This document shows positions 51,234 through 60,522 of a stretch of 64,000 bases of DNA, one piece after another. The notes beneath the pieces are model-generated. The model made no database searches, had not been told where the DNA came from, and saw only the letters and a program-made list of their open reading frames with translations. Made by a program: the position numbers and the translations under genes. The DNA is taken from the NCBI GenBank assembly GCA_964640725.1, contig CAZXIJ010000008.1, positions 89,402 to 153,401 of the forward strand, given 5' to 3'. This stretch comes from CALHVX01 sp964640725 (GTDB taxonomy: Bacteria; Pseudomonadota; Gammaproteobacteria; Pseudomonadales; Azotimanducaceae). Position 1 is the first letter of the stretch. Each line of letters opens with the position of its first letter.

Positions 51234-54200
51234 ATGTCGCTGACTGCCGCAGCCCGGGTTCCCCGGGTCACCGATATCTTCGTGCAGCGACCGGTGCTGG
51301 CGCTGGTCATCTCCCTGGCGCTGGTCATCTTCGGCGTTCGGGTCTCCCTGGACCTGCCGGTGCTGCAGTACCCGCAGATCGAGAGCGCGAGCCTGGAGAT
51401 TCAGACCCCTTACGTCGGGGCCTCGGCAGAAACCGTTCAGGGGTTTGTGACAGATCCCATTGAGCGGGTCGCGGCCACGGTGCCGGGCATTGACTACCTG
51501 GAATCCAATACCACAGCGGGCCTGAGCCAGGTGGTGGTCTATCTGAAGCTCAACGAAGACAGCAGCGCGGCGCTGGCGGAGCTGTCGACGCGCCTGGGAC
51601 AGATCCGGTTCGAGTTGCCGGAAGGTGCCGAAGACCCGTCGGTCCAGGTGCGGCGGGCGGACCGTCCCAACGCCGGCTGGTATCTCGGCGTGGACATCCC
51701 CGAGCGCCTGAGCCATGCGGAGGTGACCGACACGCTGCGGCGCGTCGTCGTGCCGCAGCTGTCCTCGGTGCCCGGGGTGCAGGAAGTCTGGCTCGGCGGT
51801 GGCCGCACCCCGGCGATGCGCATCTGGCTGGATCCCGAGCGCCTGGCGATGTTCAACGTGAGCGCGCAAGAGGTCGCGCAGGCGCTGCGACGCAACAACA
51901 TCATCGCCACCGTGGGCCAGGCGGATAACCGCGCCCAGCGGGTTAACCTGATGCTCAACACATCTTTAACCAGCGTGGACGAGTTTCAGGCGCTGGTCGT
52001 GCGCGAGGTTGACGGGACGCTGGTCCGGCTGCGCGATGTAGCGCGGGTGGAGCTGGGGCACGAAGAGAGTCAGGCCCTGGGCCGCTTCGACCAGAACGTG
52101 ACGATCTGGCTCGGCATCTACCCCTTGCCCGGGGCCAACGAGATCGAGATCGCTGATGCCATGTACCCGGTGATCGAGCGCCTGAATCAGGGCTTGCCGG
52201 CGGACCTGAAGATCGTCATCGGCAGCGATGTGACGCGCTACATGCGCGACGCGCTGAAAGAAATTTTCATCACGCTGGCCGAGACTGTGCTGCTGGTCGG
52301 CCTGGTGGTGGTGGTCTTCATGGGGTCGTTCCGGACCGCGCTCGTACCCCTGGTGACCATTCCCGTGTCGCTGCTGGGCGCCGTGACGGCCATGGCGGTC
52401 ATGGGGTTTTCCTTCAACCTGCTGACCGTGCTGGCCATTGTGCTCTCCGTCGGGCTGGTGGTGGACGATGCCATCGTGGTTGTCGAGAACGTCGCCCGCC
52501 ATATGCGCGAAGGGCTCGGCCGCCGGCAGGCCGCCCTGGCCAGTTCCCGGCAGCTGCTGGCACCCATCATCTCGATGACCCTGACGTTGGCCATAGTCTA
52601 TGCCCCCATCGGCTTTCTGTCCGGCCTGACCGGCGTGCTGTTCAAAGAGTTCGCATTCACATTGGCGGTCGCGGTGGTGCTGTCCGGGGTCGTCGCCCTG
52701 ACCTTGTCGCCGATCATGAGCGCCTATGTCGCGCCGGCCTATGGCCGGGAAGGTCCAGTGACCCGACGAGTCAATCAGGCCTTTGACCGGCTGCGGGACC
52801 GCTACCGGTTGCTCCTCGATGGCCTGCTGTCCCGCAACGGACAGGTACTGTTCGTCGCGATCTTCGTCACCTTGCTGGCCGTGCCGTTCTTCCTGCTGTC
52901 CCAGCGCGAGCTGGCGCCGACCGAGGACCAGAGCGCCATCAACGTGGTCTACACCGCGCCGCCGGAAGCGGCGGTCGAGTACAGCGAGAGCTACATGTTC
53001 GATGTGGTTGCCGCGATGCACGAGCTGCCCGGGGCCGACAGCATGTGGCAGATGGTGGTCGGCAACGGCGGTTTCGGCGGCATGGAGTTTGTCGGGCACG
53101 GCGAGCGCTCGCAGTCTGTGCACGCGCTGCTGCCGGAAGCCTTTGCCCGGCTGTCGCAGGTGACGGGCCTGACGGCTTTCCCGATTCTGCCCTCGGCACT
53201 GCCGAGCGCCGGCCGCTTCGACATGGAGTTTGTGGTCATGTCGTCGGATCCGCCGGAGCAGATGCTGGACGTGTCGCGAGTGCTGCTGCAGGCCGCCCGG
53301 GACAGCGGCAAGTTTTTGTTCGTGGACACGGACCTGTTGATCGATTTGCCCGAGGGCCGATTTGTGCTGGACCATGACCGGGTCGCCGATCTGGGCATGG
53401 ATCTGCAGTCCGTCAGCCGGCAGCTTGCGGCCATGCTGTCCGGCAATTTCGTCAACCGATTCGATCTTAACGGCAAGGCGTACCGGGTGATTCCCATGAT
53501 CGAGCAGGGCGGACGGCCGACCCCGGACGCCTTGCTGGATCTGAAGCTGAGGACACCGGCTGGTGACCTGGTGCCGTTGTCTGCGATTGCCCGGCTGGAA
53601 GAGAGCGTTGGGCCCCGGGTGCTCAGCAAGTTTCAGCAGAAGAACGCTTTCCGTATACGCGGCGGCGTCATGCCGGGCACCACGAAAGAAGACGCGCTGG
53701 CGACGATGGATACCCTGGCGGAGACGCGCTTGCCGGCCGGCTATGCGGTGGACTATTCCGGCGAGTCCCGCCAGCTCCGGCAGGAAGGGAACACTTTGCT
53801 GGGCGTGCTTGGCATCTCCTTGATCTTTGTGTTCATGGCGCTTGCCGTGCAGTTCAACAGCCTGCGGGACCCCCTGGTCGTGCTGCTCGGCTCTGTGCCC
53901 CTGGCGCTGGCAGGGGCGCTGCTGTTCACCTTCGTCGGCTGGACCACGATCAACATCTACACCCAAATCGGGTTTATTACCCTAAGCGGCCTCATCGCCA
54001 AGAACGGCATCCTGATCGTGGAATTTGCCCGGCAGCTGCAGGAAGAGGGCGCCAGCAAGCTGGACGCCATCAAGGATGCCGCGGCGACTCGCCTGCGACC
54101 GGTACTCATGACCGCGGGCGCGACCATCATGGGCCACTTTCCCCTGGTGCTGGTGAGTGGCGCCGGTGCCGAAGCGCGGAACAGTATCGGCATTGTGCTG

Positions 54201-54335
54201 GTGGCGGGCATGGCCATCGGCACGCTGTTTACCCTGTTTGTGCTCCCCAGCATCTACACGCTGATTGCGGACACGCATCGACCGGCGCCGAACCTCGAGC
54301 TGCCGCCGGCGCAGCCGGCCGGAAGCGCCGGCTAG
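51234..54335 (+). CDS. HAE-type RND efflux pump
   Basis: 1033 residues, the normal length of AcrB/MdtB-like pumps. FVQRPVLALVISLALVIFGV is TM1, and VLSVGLVVDDAIVVVENVAR is the helix 4 motif with the two proton-relay Asp residues. The central repeat restarts at RNGQVLFVAIFVTLLAVPFF. GFITLSGLIAKNGILIVEFA is the conserved second-half motif with the Lys. Exports hydrophobic drugs, metals or detergents together with the adaptor encoded just upstream. Specificity is not readable from sequence. Confidence 0.95.
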   Translation: MSLTAAARVPRVTDIFVQRPVLALVISLALVIFGVRVSLDLPVLQYPQIESASLEIQTPYVGASAETVQGFVTDPIERVAATVPGIDYLESNTTAGLSQVVVYLKLNEDSSAALAELSTRLGQIRFELPEGAEDPSVQVRRADRPNAGWYLGVDIPERLSHAEVTDTLRRVVVPQLSSVPGVQEVWLGGGRTPAMRIWLDPERLAMFNVSAQEVAQALRRNNIIATVGQADNRAQRVNLMLNTSLTSVDEFQALVVREVDGTLVRLRDVARVELGHEESQALGRFDQNVTIWLGIYPLPGANEIEIADAMYPVIERLNQGLPADLKIVIGSDVTRYMRDALKEIFITLAETVLLVGLVVVVFMGSFRTALVPLVTIPVSLLGAVTAMAVMGFSFNLLTVLAIVLSVGLVVDDAIVVVENVARHMREGLGRRQAALASSRQLLAPIISMTLTLAIVYAPIGFLSGLTGVLFKEFAFTLAVAVVLSGVVALTLSPIMSAYVAPAYGREGPVTRRVNQAFDRLRDRYRLLLDGLLSRNGQVLFVAIFVTLLAVPFFLLSQRELAPTEDQSAINVVYTAPPEAAVEYSESYMFDVVAAMHELPGADSMWQMVVGNGGFGGMEFVGHGERSQSVHALLPEAFARLSQVTGLTAFPILPSALPSAGRFDMEFVVMSSDPPEQMLDVSRVLLQAARDSGKFLFVDTDLLIDLPEGRFVLDHDRVADLGMDLQSVSRQLAAMLSGNFVNRFDLNGKAYRVIPMIEQGGRPTPDALLDLKLRTPAGDLVPLSAIARLEESVGPRVLSKFQQKNAFRIRGGVMPGTTKEDALATMDTLAETRLPAGYAVDYSGESRQLRQEGNTLLGVLGISLIFVFMALAVQFNSLRDPLVVLLGSVPLALAGALLFTFVGWTTINIYTQIGFITLSGLIAKNGILIVEFARQLQEEGASKLDAIKDAAATRLRPVLMTAGATIMGHFPLVLVSGAGAEARNSIGIVLVAGMAIGTLFTLFVLPSIYTLIADTHRPAPNLELPPAQPAGSAG

Positions 54336-54340
54336 CGAGC

Positions 54341-54865
54341 TTACTTCAAGCGCTCGACCCGATAGCCGCGGTTGCCGCTACCGAAAAGGCGGTAGCCCCC
54401 GAAGCGACCGCGCCGGATCTCGATCGCTGTGCCCTTGCGGAAGTTGCCGCCGGATTTGCGCTCTGTCTCTGCCCAGATTTGGCCGTTGTCGAGAAAAAAC
54501 AGACGCTCGCCCCGCTGGCGCTTGGCGATTTCGACAATGTTGGCGGTGAGAGCGGACAGGGTGGGCTCCGGTTCTGTCGGCGCCTCCTGCATCTGCGCGT
54601 TGCGCCCAAACTCGGCGACCGGGTCCGAAGCGGGCTCTGACCCGATCACCGGGGTTTGCGCCGCGACCGGATCTTGCTGCGTGCTCTGCCGGGCAAGGTC
54701 GTCGTAGCACGCCAGGCGCTGACCATCGTCGGCAATGGCTGCGCACCGGGCCAGCGGTGCGGCGACGGCCTGCGCAGACAAGGGCATCAGCAGCAGCATG
54801 CAGGCGCTGCAGCCCCGCAGGCGCTGCCAGCGGGATGTGGGGCCGTGGGAGGGGCGTTTGCGCAT
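54341..54865 (-). CDS. Exported protein with an RLACYD-type N-terminal motif
   Basis: 174 residues. Signal peptide (CMLLLMPLSAQAVAAP) then LARCAAIADDGQRLACYDDL, a two-Cys motif recurrent in exported proteobacterial proteins including type VI-associated VasI-like proteins. A Pro/Thr/Glu-rich linker leads to a C-terminal beta domain with ERLFFLDNGQIWAETERKSG and RGRFGGYRLFGSGNRGYRVE, which looks SH3-like. No type VI genes are nearby, so the function is unknown. It is convergent with the RND pump (6 bp between stops). Start ATG 54865. Confidence 0.8.
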   Translation of the reverse strand: MRKRPSHGPTSRWQRLRGCSACMLLLMPLSAQAVAAPLARCAAIADDGQRLACYDDLARQSTQQDPVAAQTPVIGSEPASDPVAEFGRNAQMQEAPTEPEPTLSALTANIVEIAKRQRGERLFFLDNGQIWAETERKSGGNFRKGTAIEIRRGRFGGYRLFGSGNRGYRVERLK

Positions 54866-54956
54866 GGTACTTCGGTGCTCTCGGACGCGTTGGCCAGCCT
54901 CGCGGCGGCGCGGTGCAACCGGTGTATTCTGGCAGCCTTTGGGGGAGCGTGTCAGG

Positions 54957-55961
54957 ATGCTGAGCAGCGAGTCGGAACAGCCTCTGCTGGTCGCAGGCGC
55001 CAGCGGAACGGTCGGCCGCCAGGTGGTGCGCGAGGCGCTCGCGCGCGGGCAGCATGTCATCGCCCTGCTGCGGGACCCGGACCTTCGCCAGGAACTGGCG
55101 GGCCAGGAGCCGGCGCTGGCCGCGCGCCTGGATGTGGTGGTGCTGCCCACCATGAGCCAGCAGGCGCTCGAGCGTGCCCTGGGCGATCGCGCCTTCGGCG
55201 CGGTGGTGTCCTGCGTGGCGTCCCGCTCCGGGGTTGCGAGCGATGCCTGGGAGGTGGACTACCAGCTCAACGCCGATCTGCTGAGCATTGCCCGCCGCCG
55301 GGGCGGCGGCAGTTTCGTGCTGCTGTCTGCGATCTGCGTGCAGAAGCCCAGGCTGGCCTTTCAGCGTGCGAAGCTGGAGTTTGAACGGCGCCTGGCGGAA
55401 TCAGGGCTGCGCTACAGCATTGTTCGGCCGACCGCGTTCTTTAAATCCGTATCGGGACAGATTGACCGCGTTCGCAAGGGCAAACCCTATCTGGTGTTCG
55501 GCAGCGGCGAGCTGACGGCGTGCGCGCCGATCGATGACCGCGAGCTTGCGGCGTACCTGCTCGATTGTCTCGATGACCCGGCGCGGGCGAATCAGGTGCT
55601 GCCCGTGGGCGGCCCAGGCCCGGCTCTCACGCCCAGAGCCCAGGGCGCCCTGCTGTTTGAGCAGCTGGATCGGGCGCCGCGCTTCCGACAGGTCCCGGTT
55701 GCTCTGTTTACCGTGGCCATCGCGGTGCTGGCGCCTTTGGCTCGATGGTTTCCAGCGCTCGCCGACAAGGCTGAGCTGGCGCGAATCGGACACTACTACG
55801 CGACTGAGTCGATGCTCGTCTGGGACACGGAGCAGAATCGCTATGACGCGGACGCGACGCCCAGCGCCGGGCAGGTGACCCTGGCAGACTACTATCGGCG
55901 CGTGCTTGCGGACGAGCAGGGCGTCGAGCTGGCCCGCGCGCAGCGCGTCTTTGACCGCTAG
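54957..55961 (+). CDS. Divinyl-(proto)chlorophyllide 8-vinyl-reductase-like SDR (BciA/DVR family)
   Basis: 334 residues. An atypical SDR nucleotide site (LLVAGASGTVGRQVVREALA), RYSIVRPTAFFKSVSGQIDR and YLVFGSGELTACAPIDDREL with ELARIGHYYATESMLV toward the end form the DVR pattern. In phototrophs this enzyme reduces the 8-vinyl group of chlorophyll precursors. No bacteriochlorophyll genes are in the window, so the actual substrate may differ. Start ATG 54957 after GGGGGAGCG-like sequence. Ends in a CTAG shared with the convergent amidase stop. Confidence 0.82.
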   Translation: MLSSESEQPLLVAGASGTVGRQVVREALARGQHVIALLRDPDLRQELAGQEPALAARLDVVVLPTMSQQALERALGDRAFGAVVSCVASRSGVASDAWEVDYQLNADLLSIARRRGGGSFVLLSAICVQKPRLAFQRAKLEFERRLAESGLRYSIVRPTAFFKSVSGQIDRVRKGKPYLVFGSGELTACAPIDDRELAAYLLDCLDDPARANQVLPVGGPGPALTPRAQGALLFEQLDRAPRFRQVPVALFTVAIAVLAPLARWFPALADKAELARIGHYYATESMLVWDTEQNRYDADATPSAGQVTLADYYRRVLADEQGVELARAQRVFDR

Positions 55962-57373
55962 CCCAAGCCGTCTGGCAGCCTGGCGGGCAGCCAGGGCCGG
56001 CCTTGCTCCAGCTGAGCAGCCAGGTCGAGGAGCAGATGTTCTCGTCCGAAGCGGGCGATAAACTGCAGGCCGATCGGCAGCCCGTTGCTGTCCGTGCCCA
56101 TGGGCAGGCTGATCGCCGGCTGACCGGTCGCGTTGAACGGCGGCGTGTAGGGAAACACCTCAGCCGACCGCCGGTCCTGGTCCTCCGGGGTTAGCGCCAC
56201 CGGGTCGAGATAGCCCAGCTTCGGCACCGGTTGCGCAAGGATCGGCATCACGAACACGTCGAACTCGCTGAATTGCTCATCCATCGCGCGCGTGAAGGCG
56301 CGCATTTCGCGAAGGGCGTGAACCACTTTGATGCCGCTGCGGCTGCGGCCGTAGCTCAGGTTCCGCTCCGTGAGCGGCTCGAAGTCGCCCGGCTGCGGTT
56401 CTCGGCCGATACTGCGACCGTCATCTTCGATGTCTGCGGCGAGCTGCGCGGCGCCAATCACGTTGAACTGCTGGTAAAACCGCCGGTAGTCAGCTGCAAG
56501 CGGTTGCTGGGTGACCTGGTGGCCTAACTGCTGCAACAGCGACGCGGTGCCTTCGAGGCAAGCTGCGATCTCCGGATGCGCTTCGCGCTTGCCCGGGGTC
56601 GCTGCCGACCAGCGAATGTGCAGCCGCCCCGGTGCCTCGCGCTGCGCGAAGGGACGTTGCTCCCGGGGCGGTGCGTAGGGCGAGGTGTCGGCGACCGCGT
56701 CCAGCATTGCGGCGCTGTCGCGAACGCTTCTCGACACCACAAAGTGTCGGCTGTAGCTGTGGTGGACATCGCCGGCGCGGCCGGGCGAGCACGTGCGGCC
56801 CCGGGAGGGCATGAGTCCGACCAGCCCGCAGCAGGCTGCGGGTATCCGAATCGAGCCAGCGCCGTCGCTGGCGTGGGCGACCGGCACCATGCCGGACGCG
56901 ACCGCCGCTGCGGCACCGCCGCTGGAACCACCGGCGATACGCTCGGGATCCCAGGGGTTACGGCACGGGCCGAACAGCGCAGATTCTGTGGTGCCGGTGA
57001 TGCCGAACTCGGGCGTGTTGCTCTTGCCCATGGCCACCAGGCCAGCCCGTTTGAAAGCGCTCGCCAGGGGCGCATCCTCAGTGCTGCGATAGCTTGTCAG
57101 AAAGCGGCTGCCGCTAGTCATGGGGCTGCCGTTCCAGTCCAGGTTCAGGTCTTTGACAAGGAACGGCACGCCTCGTAGCGGGCCCTCGGGCAGCTTGTCG
57201 AGGTTGGCGGCGGCTTCCTGCTCCAGCGAGTGCACAACGGCGTTGAGGGTCGGGTTGCAGCGGGCGATTCGGGCGCTCGCCGCTGCCATGACCTCAGACG
57301 GCTCGAGCGCGCCGCTCGCCACGGCGCCTGCGATGCCAACGGCGTCCAGAGAAAGGTATTCGTCTTCGGTCAT
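55958..57373 (-). CDS. Amidase-signature family amidase
   Basis: 471 residues. The Ser-Ser-Lys triad is visible: Lys in GVPFLVKDLNLDW, cis-Ser in ERIAGGSSGGAAAAV and nucleophile Ser in ASDGAGSIRIPAACCGLVGL. It hydrolyses an amide to acid and ammonia; the substrate is unknown. Start ATG 57373 overlaps the upstream membrane-protein stop. The pair is divergent from the second BVMO gene. Confidence 0.94.
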   Translation of the reverse strand: MTEDEYLSLDAVGIAGAVASGALEPSEVMAAASARIARCNPTLNAVVHSLEQEAAANLDKLPEGPLRGVPFLVKDLNLDWNGSPMTSGSRFLTSYRSTEDAPLASAFKRAGLVAMGKSNTPEFGITGTTESALFGPCRNPWDPERIAGGSSGGAAAAVASGMVPVAHASDGAGSIRIPAACCGLVGLMPSRGRTCSPGRAGDVHHSYSRHFVVSRSVRDSAAMLDAVADTSPYAPPREQRPFAQREAPGRLHIRWSAATPGKREAHPEIAACLEGTASLLQQLGHQVTQQPLAADYRRFYQQFNVIGAAQLAADIEDDGRSIGREPQPGDFEPLTERNLSYGRSRSGIKVVHALREMRAFTRAMDEQFSEFDVFVMPILAQPVPKLGYLDPVALTPEDQDRRSAEVFPYTPPFNATGQPAISLPMGTDSNGLPIGLQFIARFGREHLLLDLAAQLEQGRPWLPARLPDGLG

Positions 57374-57894
57374 GATTGCTCTCCGCTGGGCGTTGCCGTC
57401 GGGGCAGGCTCCATGCGCTTGAAGCGGAGCCTGGGCCGCCAGACCGCCAGAATGACATTGATCAGGGCCAGGGTCAGCACGAGCCACAGCACGTCCTTCT
57501 CGTCGGGCAGCAGGGGGATCATCTCGGCGACGGAGATCTCGCCAGCAACCGCTTTGGCGGTGATTTCAGCGCCGTACTGCGCCGGTCCCTGGACGGACAC
57601 CAGCGTGCCTTCGAACATGGACAAGCCCAGCAGAAGCTTGGCCCAGACCCAGCGCTGATCGCGAAAGGGCGCGTGGGCAGCCAGCGCGGCAAGGCCGCTG
57701 GTCAGGACCAGCGTCAGGGACGGGAGCAGCAGCCAGCGGGCGATCGAGTCGATCGCGACACGAATCGCATGATAGGCCGCCAGGTCCTCGGGCGGCGGGG
57801 CAACGGAGAGCAGGATGAGATGGGCGAGCAGCGCGCCGGTCAGCCCGATCGCGCCCAGGATATGGCCCAGCTTGACCCATCGCTTTGCCGTCAT
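57370..57894 (-). CDS. Four-helix membrane protein (DUF2269-like)
   Basis: 174 residues with helices at WVKLGHILGAIGLTGALLAH, WLLLPSLTLVLTSGLAALAA, WVWAKLLLGLSMFEGTLVSV and VLWLVLTLALINVILAVWRP. The early His and the W/H-rich ends resemble small DUF2269-type or cytochrome b561-like proteins, but no paired heme His pattern is clear. Start ATG 57894. It overlaps the amidase start (ATGA), so the two are co-translated. Confidence 0.75.
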   Translation of the reverse strand: MTAKRWVKLGHILGAIGLTGALLAHLILLSVAPPPEDLAAYHAIRVAIDSIARWLLLPSLTLVLTSGLAALAAHAPFRDQRWVWAKLLLGLSMFEGTLVSVQGPAQYGAEITAKAVAGEISVAEMIPLLPDEKDVLWLVLTLALINVILAVWRPRLRFKRMEPAPTATPSGEQS

Positions 57895-57965
57895 CGGTGT
57901 TCGTCCTCCCGTGCCGCGAGGCGCAGACTGTACCGGAACCCCGGTGGTCTGGCCGCTGTCAGATC

Positions 57966-57998
57966 CCCAACGGGTTCCCAACGGGTTCCCAACGGGTC
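57966..57998. repeat. Three tandem 11-bp repeats in a divergent promoter region
   Basis: CCCAACGGGTT is repeated at 57966, 57977 and 57988, the last copy ending in C instead of T. The 11-bp period is close to one helical turn, so a protein could bind the same face three times. The array lies in the 170-bp region between the membrane-protein gene and the BVMO gene. Confidence 0.85.
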
Positions 57999-58064
57999 CC
58001 CGGCGGGCGGTGGCCGGGCAGGCACCGCCTGTGCGAAATTAGGGGCTCAGGAGCGGAGTGACCC

Positions 58065-59921
58065 ATGGCTGAGGCAGCGATTACCACAGATCCCCAAAGC
58101 GGGATCAAGCAGTTCAACACCCGGGCGGCTGCGGTCGCCGCTCCGCTCACCAAGGGCGGCTACAGCCCGGTCAGCGATGAGTCTTTGAAGACCCTGCCCC
58201 CGCCGCCCCCTGGGGCGATTTTCGATGCCGATGAGCAGGCGCGTTACCGCGAGTTCAAGGAGGCCCGGCGCGGCGCGGCGGACTACATGCGCATGGAGGG
58301 CGAATTCAGCCGCTATCTGGAAGACGTGTATTCCGCAGACCCGGTGCCCCGGGCGTCCTTGACGGACGAGTGCGAAATTGTGGTGGTGGGCGCCGGGTTC
58401 GCCGGGCTGCTGCTGTGGCACAAACTGCAGCGCGCGGGGTTTCGCGACGTACGGTTCTGCGAAAAGGGCGGAGACGTGGGCGGTACCTGGTACTGGAACC
58501 GCTATCCGGGCGTCGCTTGCGACGTCGAGGCTTACAGCTATCTGCCGCTGTTGGACGAGACCGGCTACATCCCGACCATGAAGTTCGCATCGGGCTTCGA
58601 GATCATGGAGTACTGCCAGAGCATCGCGGAGCGCTACGGCTTCTATGACCGCTGCCTGTTCCACACGACGGTCACGCAGAGCGAATGGGACGAGGACAGC
58701 GGCCGTTGGACGGTCACCACCGACCGGGGCGATGCGATGCGCGCGCGCATCGTCGTTCTGGCCAACGGCGTTCTGACCACGCCCAAGCTGGCACGAATTG
58801 AGGGCATGGAGAACTTTCAGGGCGAGTCTTTCCATACCTCACGCTGGGACTACCGGGTGCCGTTGGAAGGTCGTCGGGTCGGCATTATCGGCACCGGCGC
58901 CACGGCGGTGCAGGCCGTACCGGAGCTGGCCAAGGTGGCGAAGTCCCTGCATGTCTTTCAGCGCACGCCGTCGTCGATCGATGTGCGCGACCAGCGGGAA
59001 ACGACCGCCGAAGAGATCGAGCAGTGGCAGAATGAACCGGGCTGGGCCCGGGCCCGGCGCGAGCGCTTCGCCAGGATATCGGCGGGCCGCACAGCGATGC
59101 AGGCCAACGATGACTATCTGGCCGGTCGGGTCGAGGACTTTAAGGTTCGCAAGCAGCACGCGTCGCCGCTTTCGGCCGCTGAGATGGTCGAGCGGCAGCT
59201 GCAGACCAACTTCCGGATCATGGAGCAGATCCGCGCCCGGGTGGATGCCATCGTTGAGGATCCGGTGACCGCTGCTGCGCTCAAGCCCTATTACCCCTAT
59301 GGCTGCAAGCGGCCGACCTTTCATGACGAGTACCTGCCGGCCTTCAACAAGCCGCAGGTGACGCTGGTCGACACGGCGCCCTACGGGGTGCAACAGATCA
59401 ACGAACGGGGCATCGTTCACGGCGGGCAGGAGTATCCGCTGGACGTCCTGATCTACGCCACGGGCTTTGAGTGGATGGCGACCTCGACCTTTAACATGAT
59501 CAAAGGCCGGGGCGGCCGCAGCCTGCAGGACAAGTGGCAGCAGGCGGGCACCCGCACCTTCCTGGGCATACACAGCGAGGGTTTCCCAAACCTGTTCATT
59601 CTGTCCGGGCCCCAGGGCGGCGGCGGCAGCTTCAATTTTATCGATGCGATCGAGGCGCACACGGACTACGTGCTGTGGATGCTCGAAACCATGCGCGGGA
59701 AGGGCGCTGACCGGGTCGACATCACCGCAGAGCCCGAAGCCGAGTACGCGGCCCATTGCCGTGAGGCGGACGAGGTCACGGCACCGCTGCGAGACTGCTT
59801 GTCGTACTACAACGGTCACGGCGACGGTCGCCCGGGGGATCTGGCCTACTACGGCGGCAACCAGTGGCACCGCATTCGCAAAGCGGCGCAGGAGAGCCTC
59901 GCGCCGTACCGCTTTGGCTAG
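58065..59921 (+). CDS. Baeyer-Villiger monooxygenase, class B flavoprotein (2)
   Basis: 618 residues. VVVGAGFAGLLLWHKLQRAG is the FAD motif, GGTWYWNRYPGVACDVEAYS the flavin-near signature, FQGESFHTSRWD the BVMO fingerprint, and VGIIGTGATAVQAVPELAKV the NADPH motif. It has a ~90-residue N-terminal extension (IKQFNTRAAAVAAPL...) longer than the first BVMO. The two share the same architecture but differ widely, so probably act on different ketones. Start ATG 58065 after CAGGAGCGGAG. A flavin reductase gene converges on its 3' end. Confidence 0.95.
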   Translation: MAEAAITTDPQSGIKQFNTRAAAVAAPLTKGGYSPVSDESLKTLPPPPPGAIFDADEQARYREFKEARRGAADYMRMEGEFSRYLEDVYSADPVPRASLTDECEIVVVGAGFAGLLLWHKLQRAGFRDVRFCEKGGDVGGTWYWNRYPGVACDVEAYSYLPLLDETGYIPTMKFASGFEIMEYCQSIAERYGFYDRCLFHTTVTQSEWDEDSGRWTVTTDRGDAMRARIVVLANGVLTTPKLARIEGMENFQGESFHTSRWDYRVPLEGRRVGIIGTGATAVQAVPELAKVAKSLHVFQRTPSSIDVRDQRETTAEEIEQWQNEPGWARARRERFARISAGRTAMQANDDYLAGRVEDFKVRKQHASPLSAAEMVERQLQTNFRIMEQIRARVDAIVEDPVTAAALKPYYPYGCKRPTFHDEYLPAFNKPQVTLVDTAPYGVQQINERGIVHGGQEYPLDVLIYATGFEWMATSTFNMIKGRGGRSLQDKWQQAGTRTFLGIHSEGFPNLFILSGPQGGGGSFNFIDAIEAHTDYVLWMLETMRGKGADRVDITAEPEAEYAAHCREADEVTAPLRDCLSYYNGHGDGRPGDLAYYGGNQWHRIRKAAQESLAPYRFG

Positions 59922-59933
59922 CGTGACTGGCTG

Positions 59934-60440
59934 CTAGAGCTCCGGGGCTGCGAGGTTGGCGTAGCCGCCGCTAAAGAACAGCAGGGGCGCTCCTGCGTCA
60001 TGTCTGGCCGCGGTGACCCTCCCCAGAATGATGTGGTGGTCTCCGGCCTCGATGACCTGCTCCGTGTCGCACTCGATCTGGGCCAGCGCGCCCGGGAGCA
60101 GCGGCGCACCGTTGGCCGCAGGGGTGCTGTCGACGGTTTCGAACAGGTCTGGCTCGGAGCGGGCGAAGTGGTTGCTGAGGTCCTGCTGCTCCCGGGTCAG
60201 AATGTTGATGGCGAAGGCGGAGGCTGCCAGGTACGCCGCGAGCGAACTCGAACTCCTGGCGATGCTCCACTGCACCAGCGGCGGGGCCAGCGAAACGGAG
60301 CTGAAGCTGTTCGCAGTGACGCCTTGCGGCCGCCCGTCGGCGGCGATGCAGGTGACAACGGTCACGCCGGTGGCAAAGCTGCCGAAGCAGTTGCGCAGCG
60401 CTCGGGGGTCGAGGGTCTCGGCGTCAGACTCGGGCGGCAT
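59934..60440 (-). CDS. Flavin reductase-like (FMN-binding split-barrel) protein
   Basis: 168 residues. RNCFGSFATGVTVVTCIAAD and GVTANSFSSVSLAPPLVQWS are the split-barrel flavin reductase motifs, and the GDHHIILGRVTAARH end carries the conserved His of the DIM6/NTAB family. It would supply reduced FMN/FAD to two-component monooxygenases. Single-component BVMOs do not need it, so its partner is probably elsewhere. Start ATG 60440 after AAGGA; a TTG at 60470 is less likely. Confidence 0.9.
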   Translation of the reverse strand: MPPESDAETLDPRALRNCFGSFATGVTVVTCIAADGRPQGVTANSFSSVSLAPPLVQWSIARSSSSLAAYLAASAFAINILTREQQDLSNHFARSEPDLFETVDSTPAANGAPLLPGALAQIECDTEQVIEAGDHHIILGRVTAARHDAGAPLLFFSGGYANLAAPEL

Positions 60441-60522
60441 GCTGTTCCTTGGCGCTTGCTGAAAAGACAATGGTATTCAATTCAGCCATTTAGATCGAAT
60501 TTCTAGATTTTAAGCCAGCCGC

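Noticed and set aside
50093..54335. Complete tripartite efflux system
   Set aside because: Only the adaptor and pump are present; no outer-membrane factor gene follows.
54341..54865. Type VI secretion gene cluster
   Set aside because: Only the RLACYD-like motif is shared; no tss/tag genes are present.
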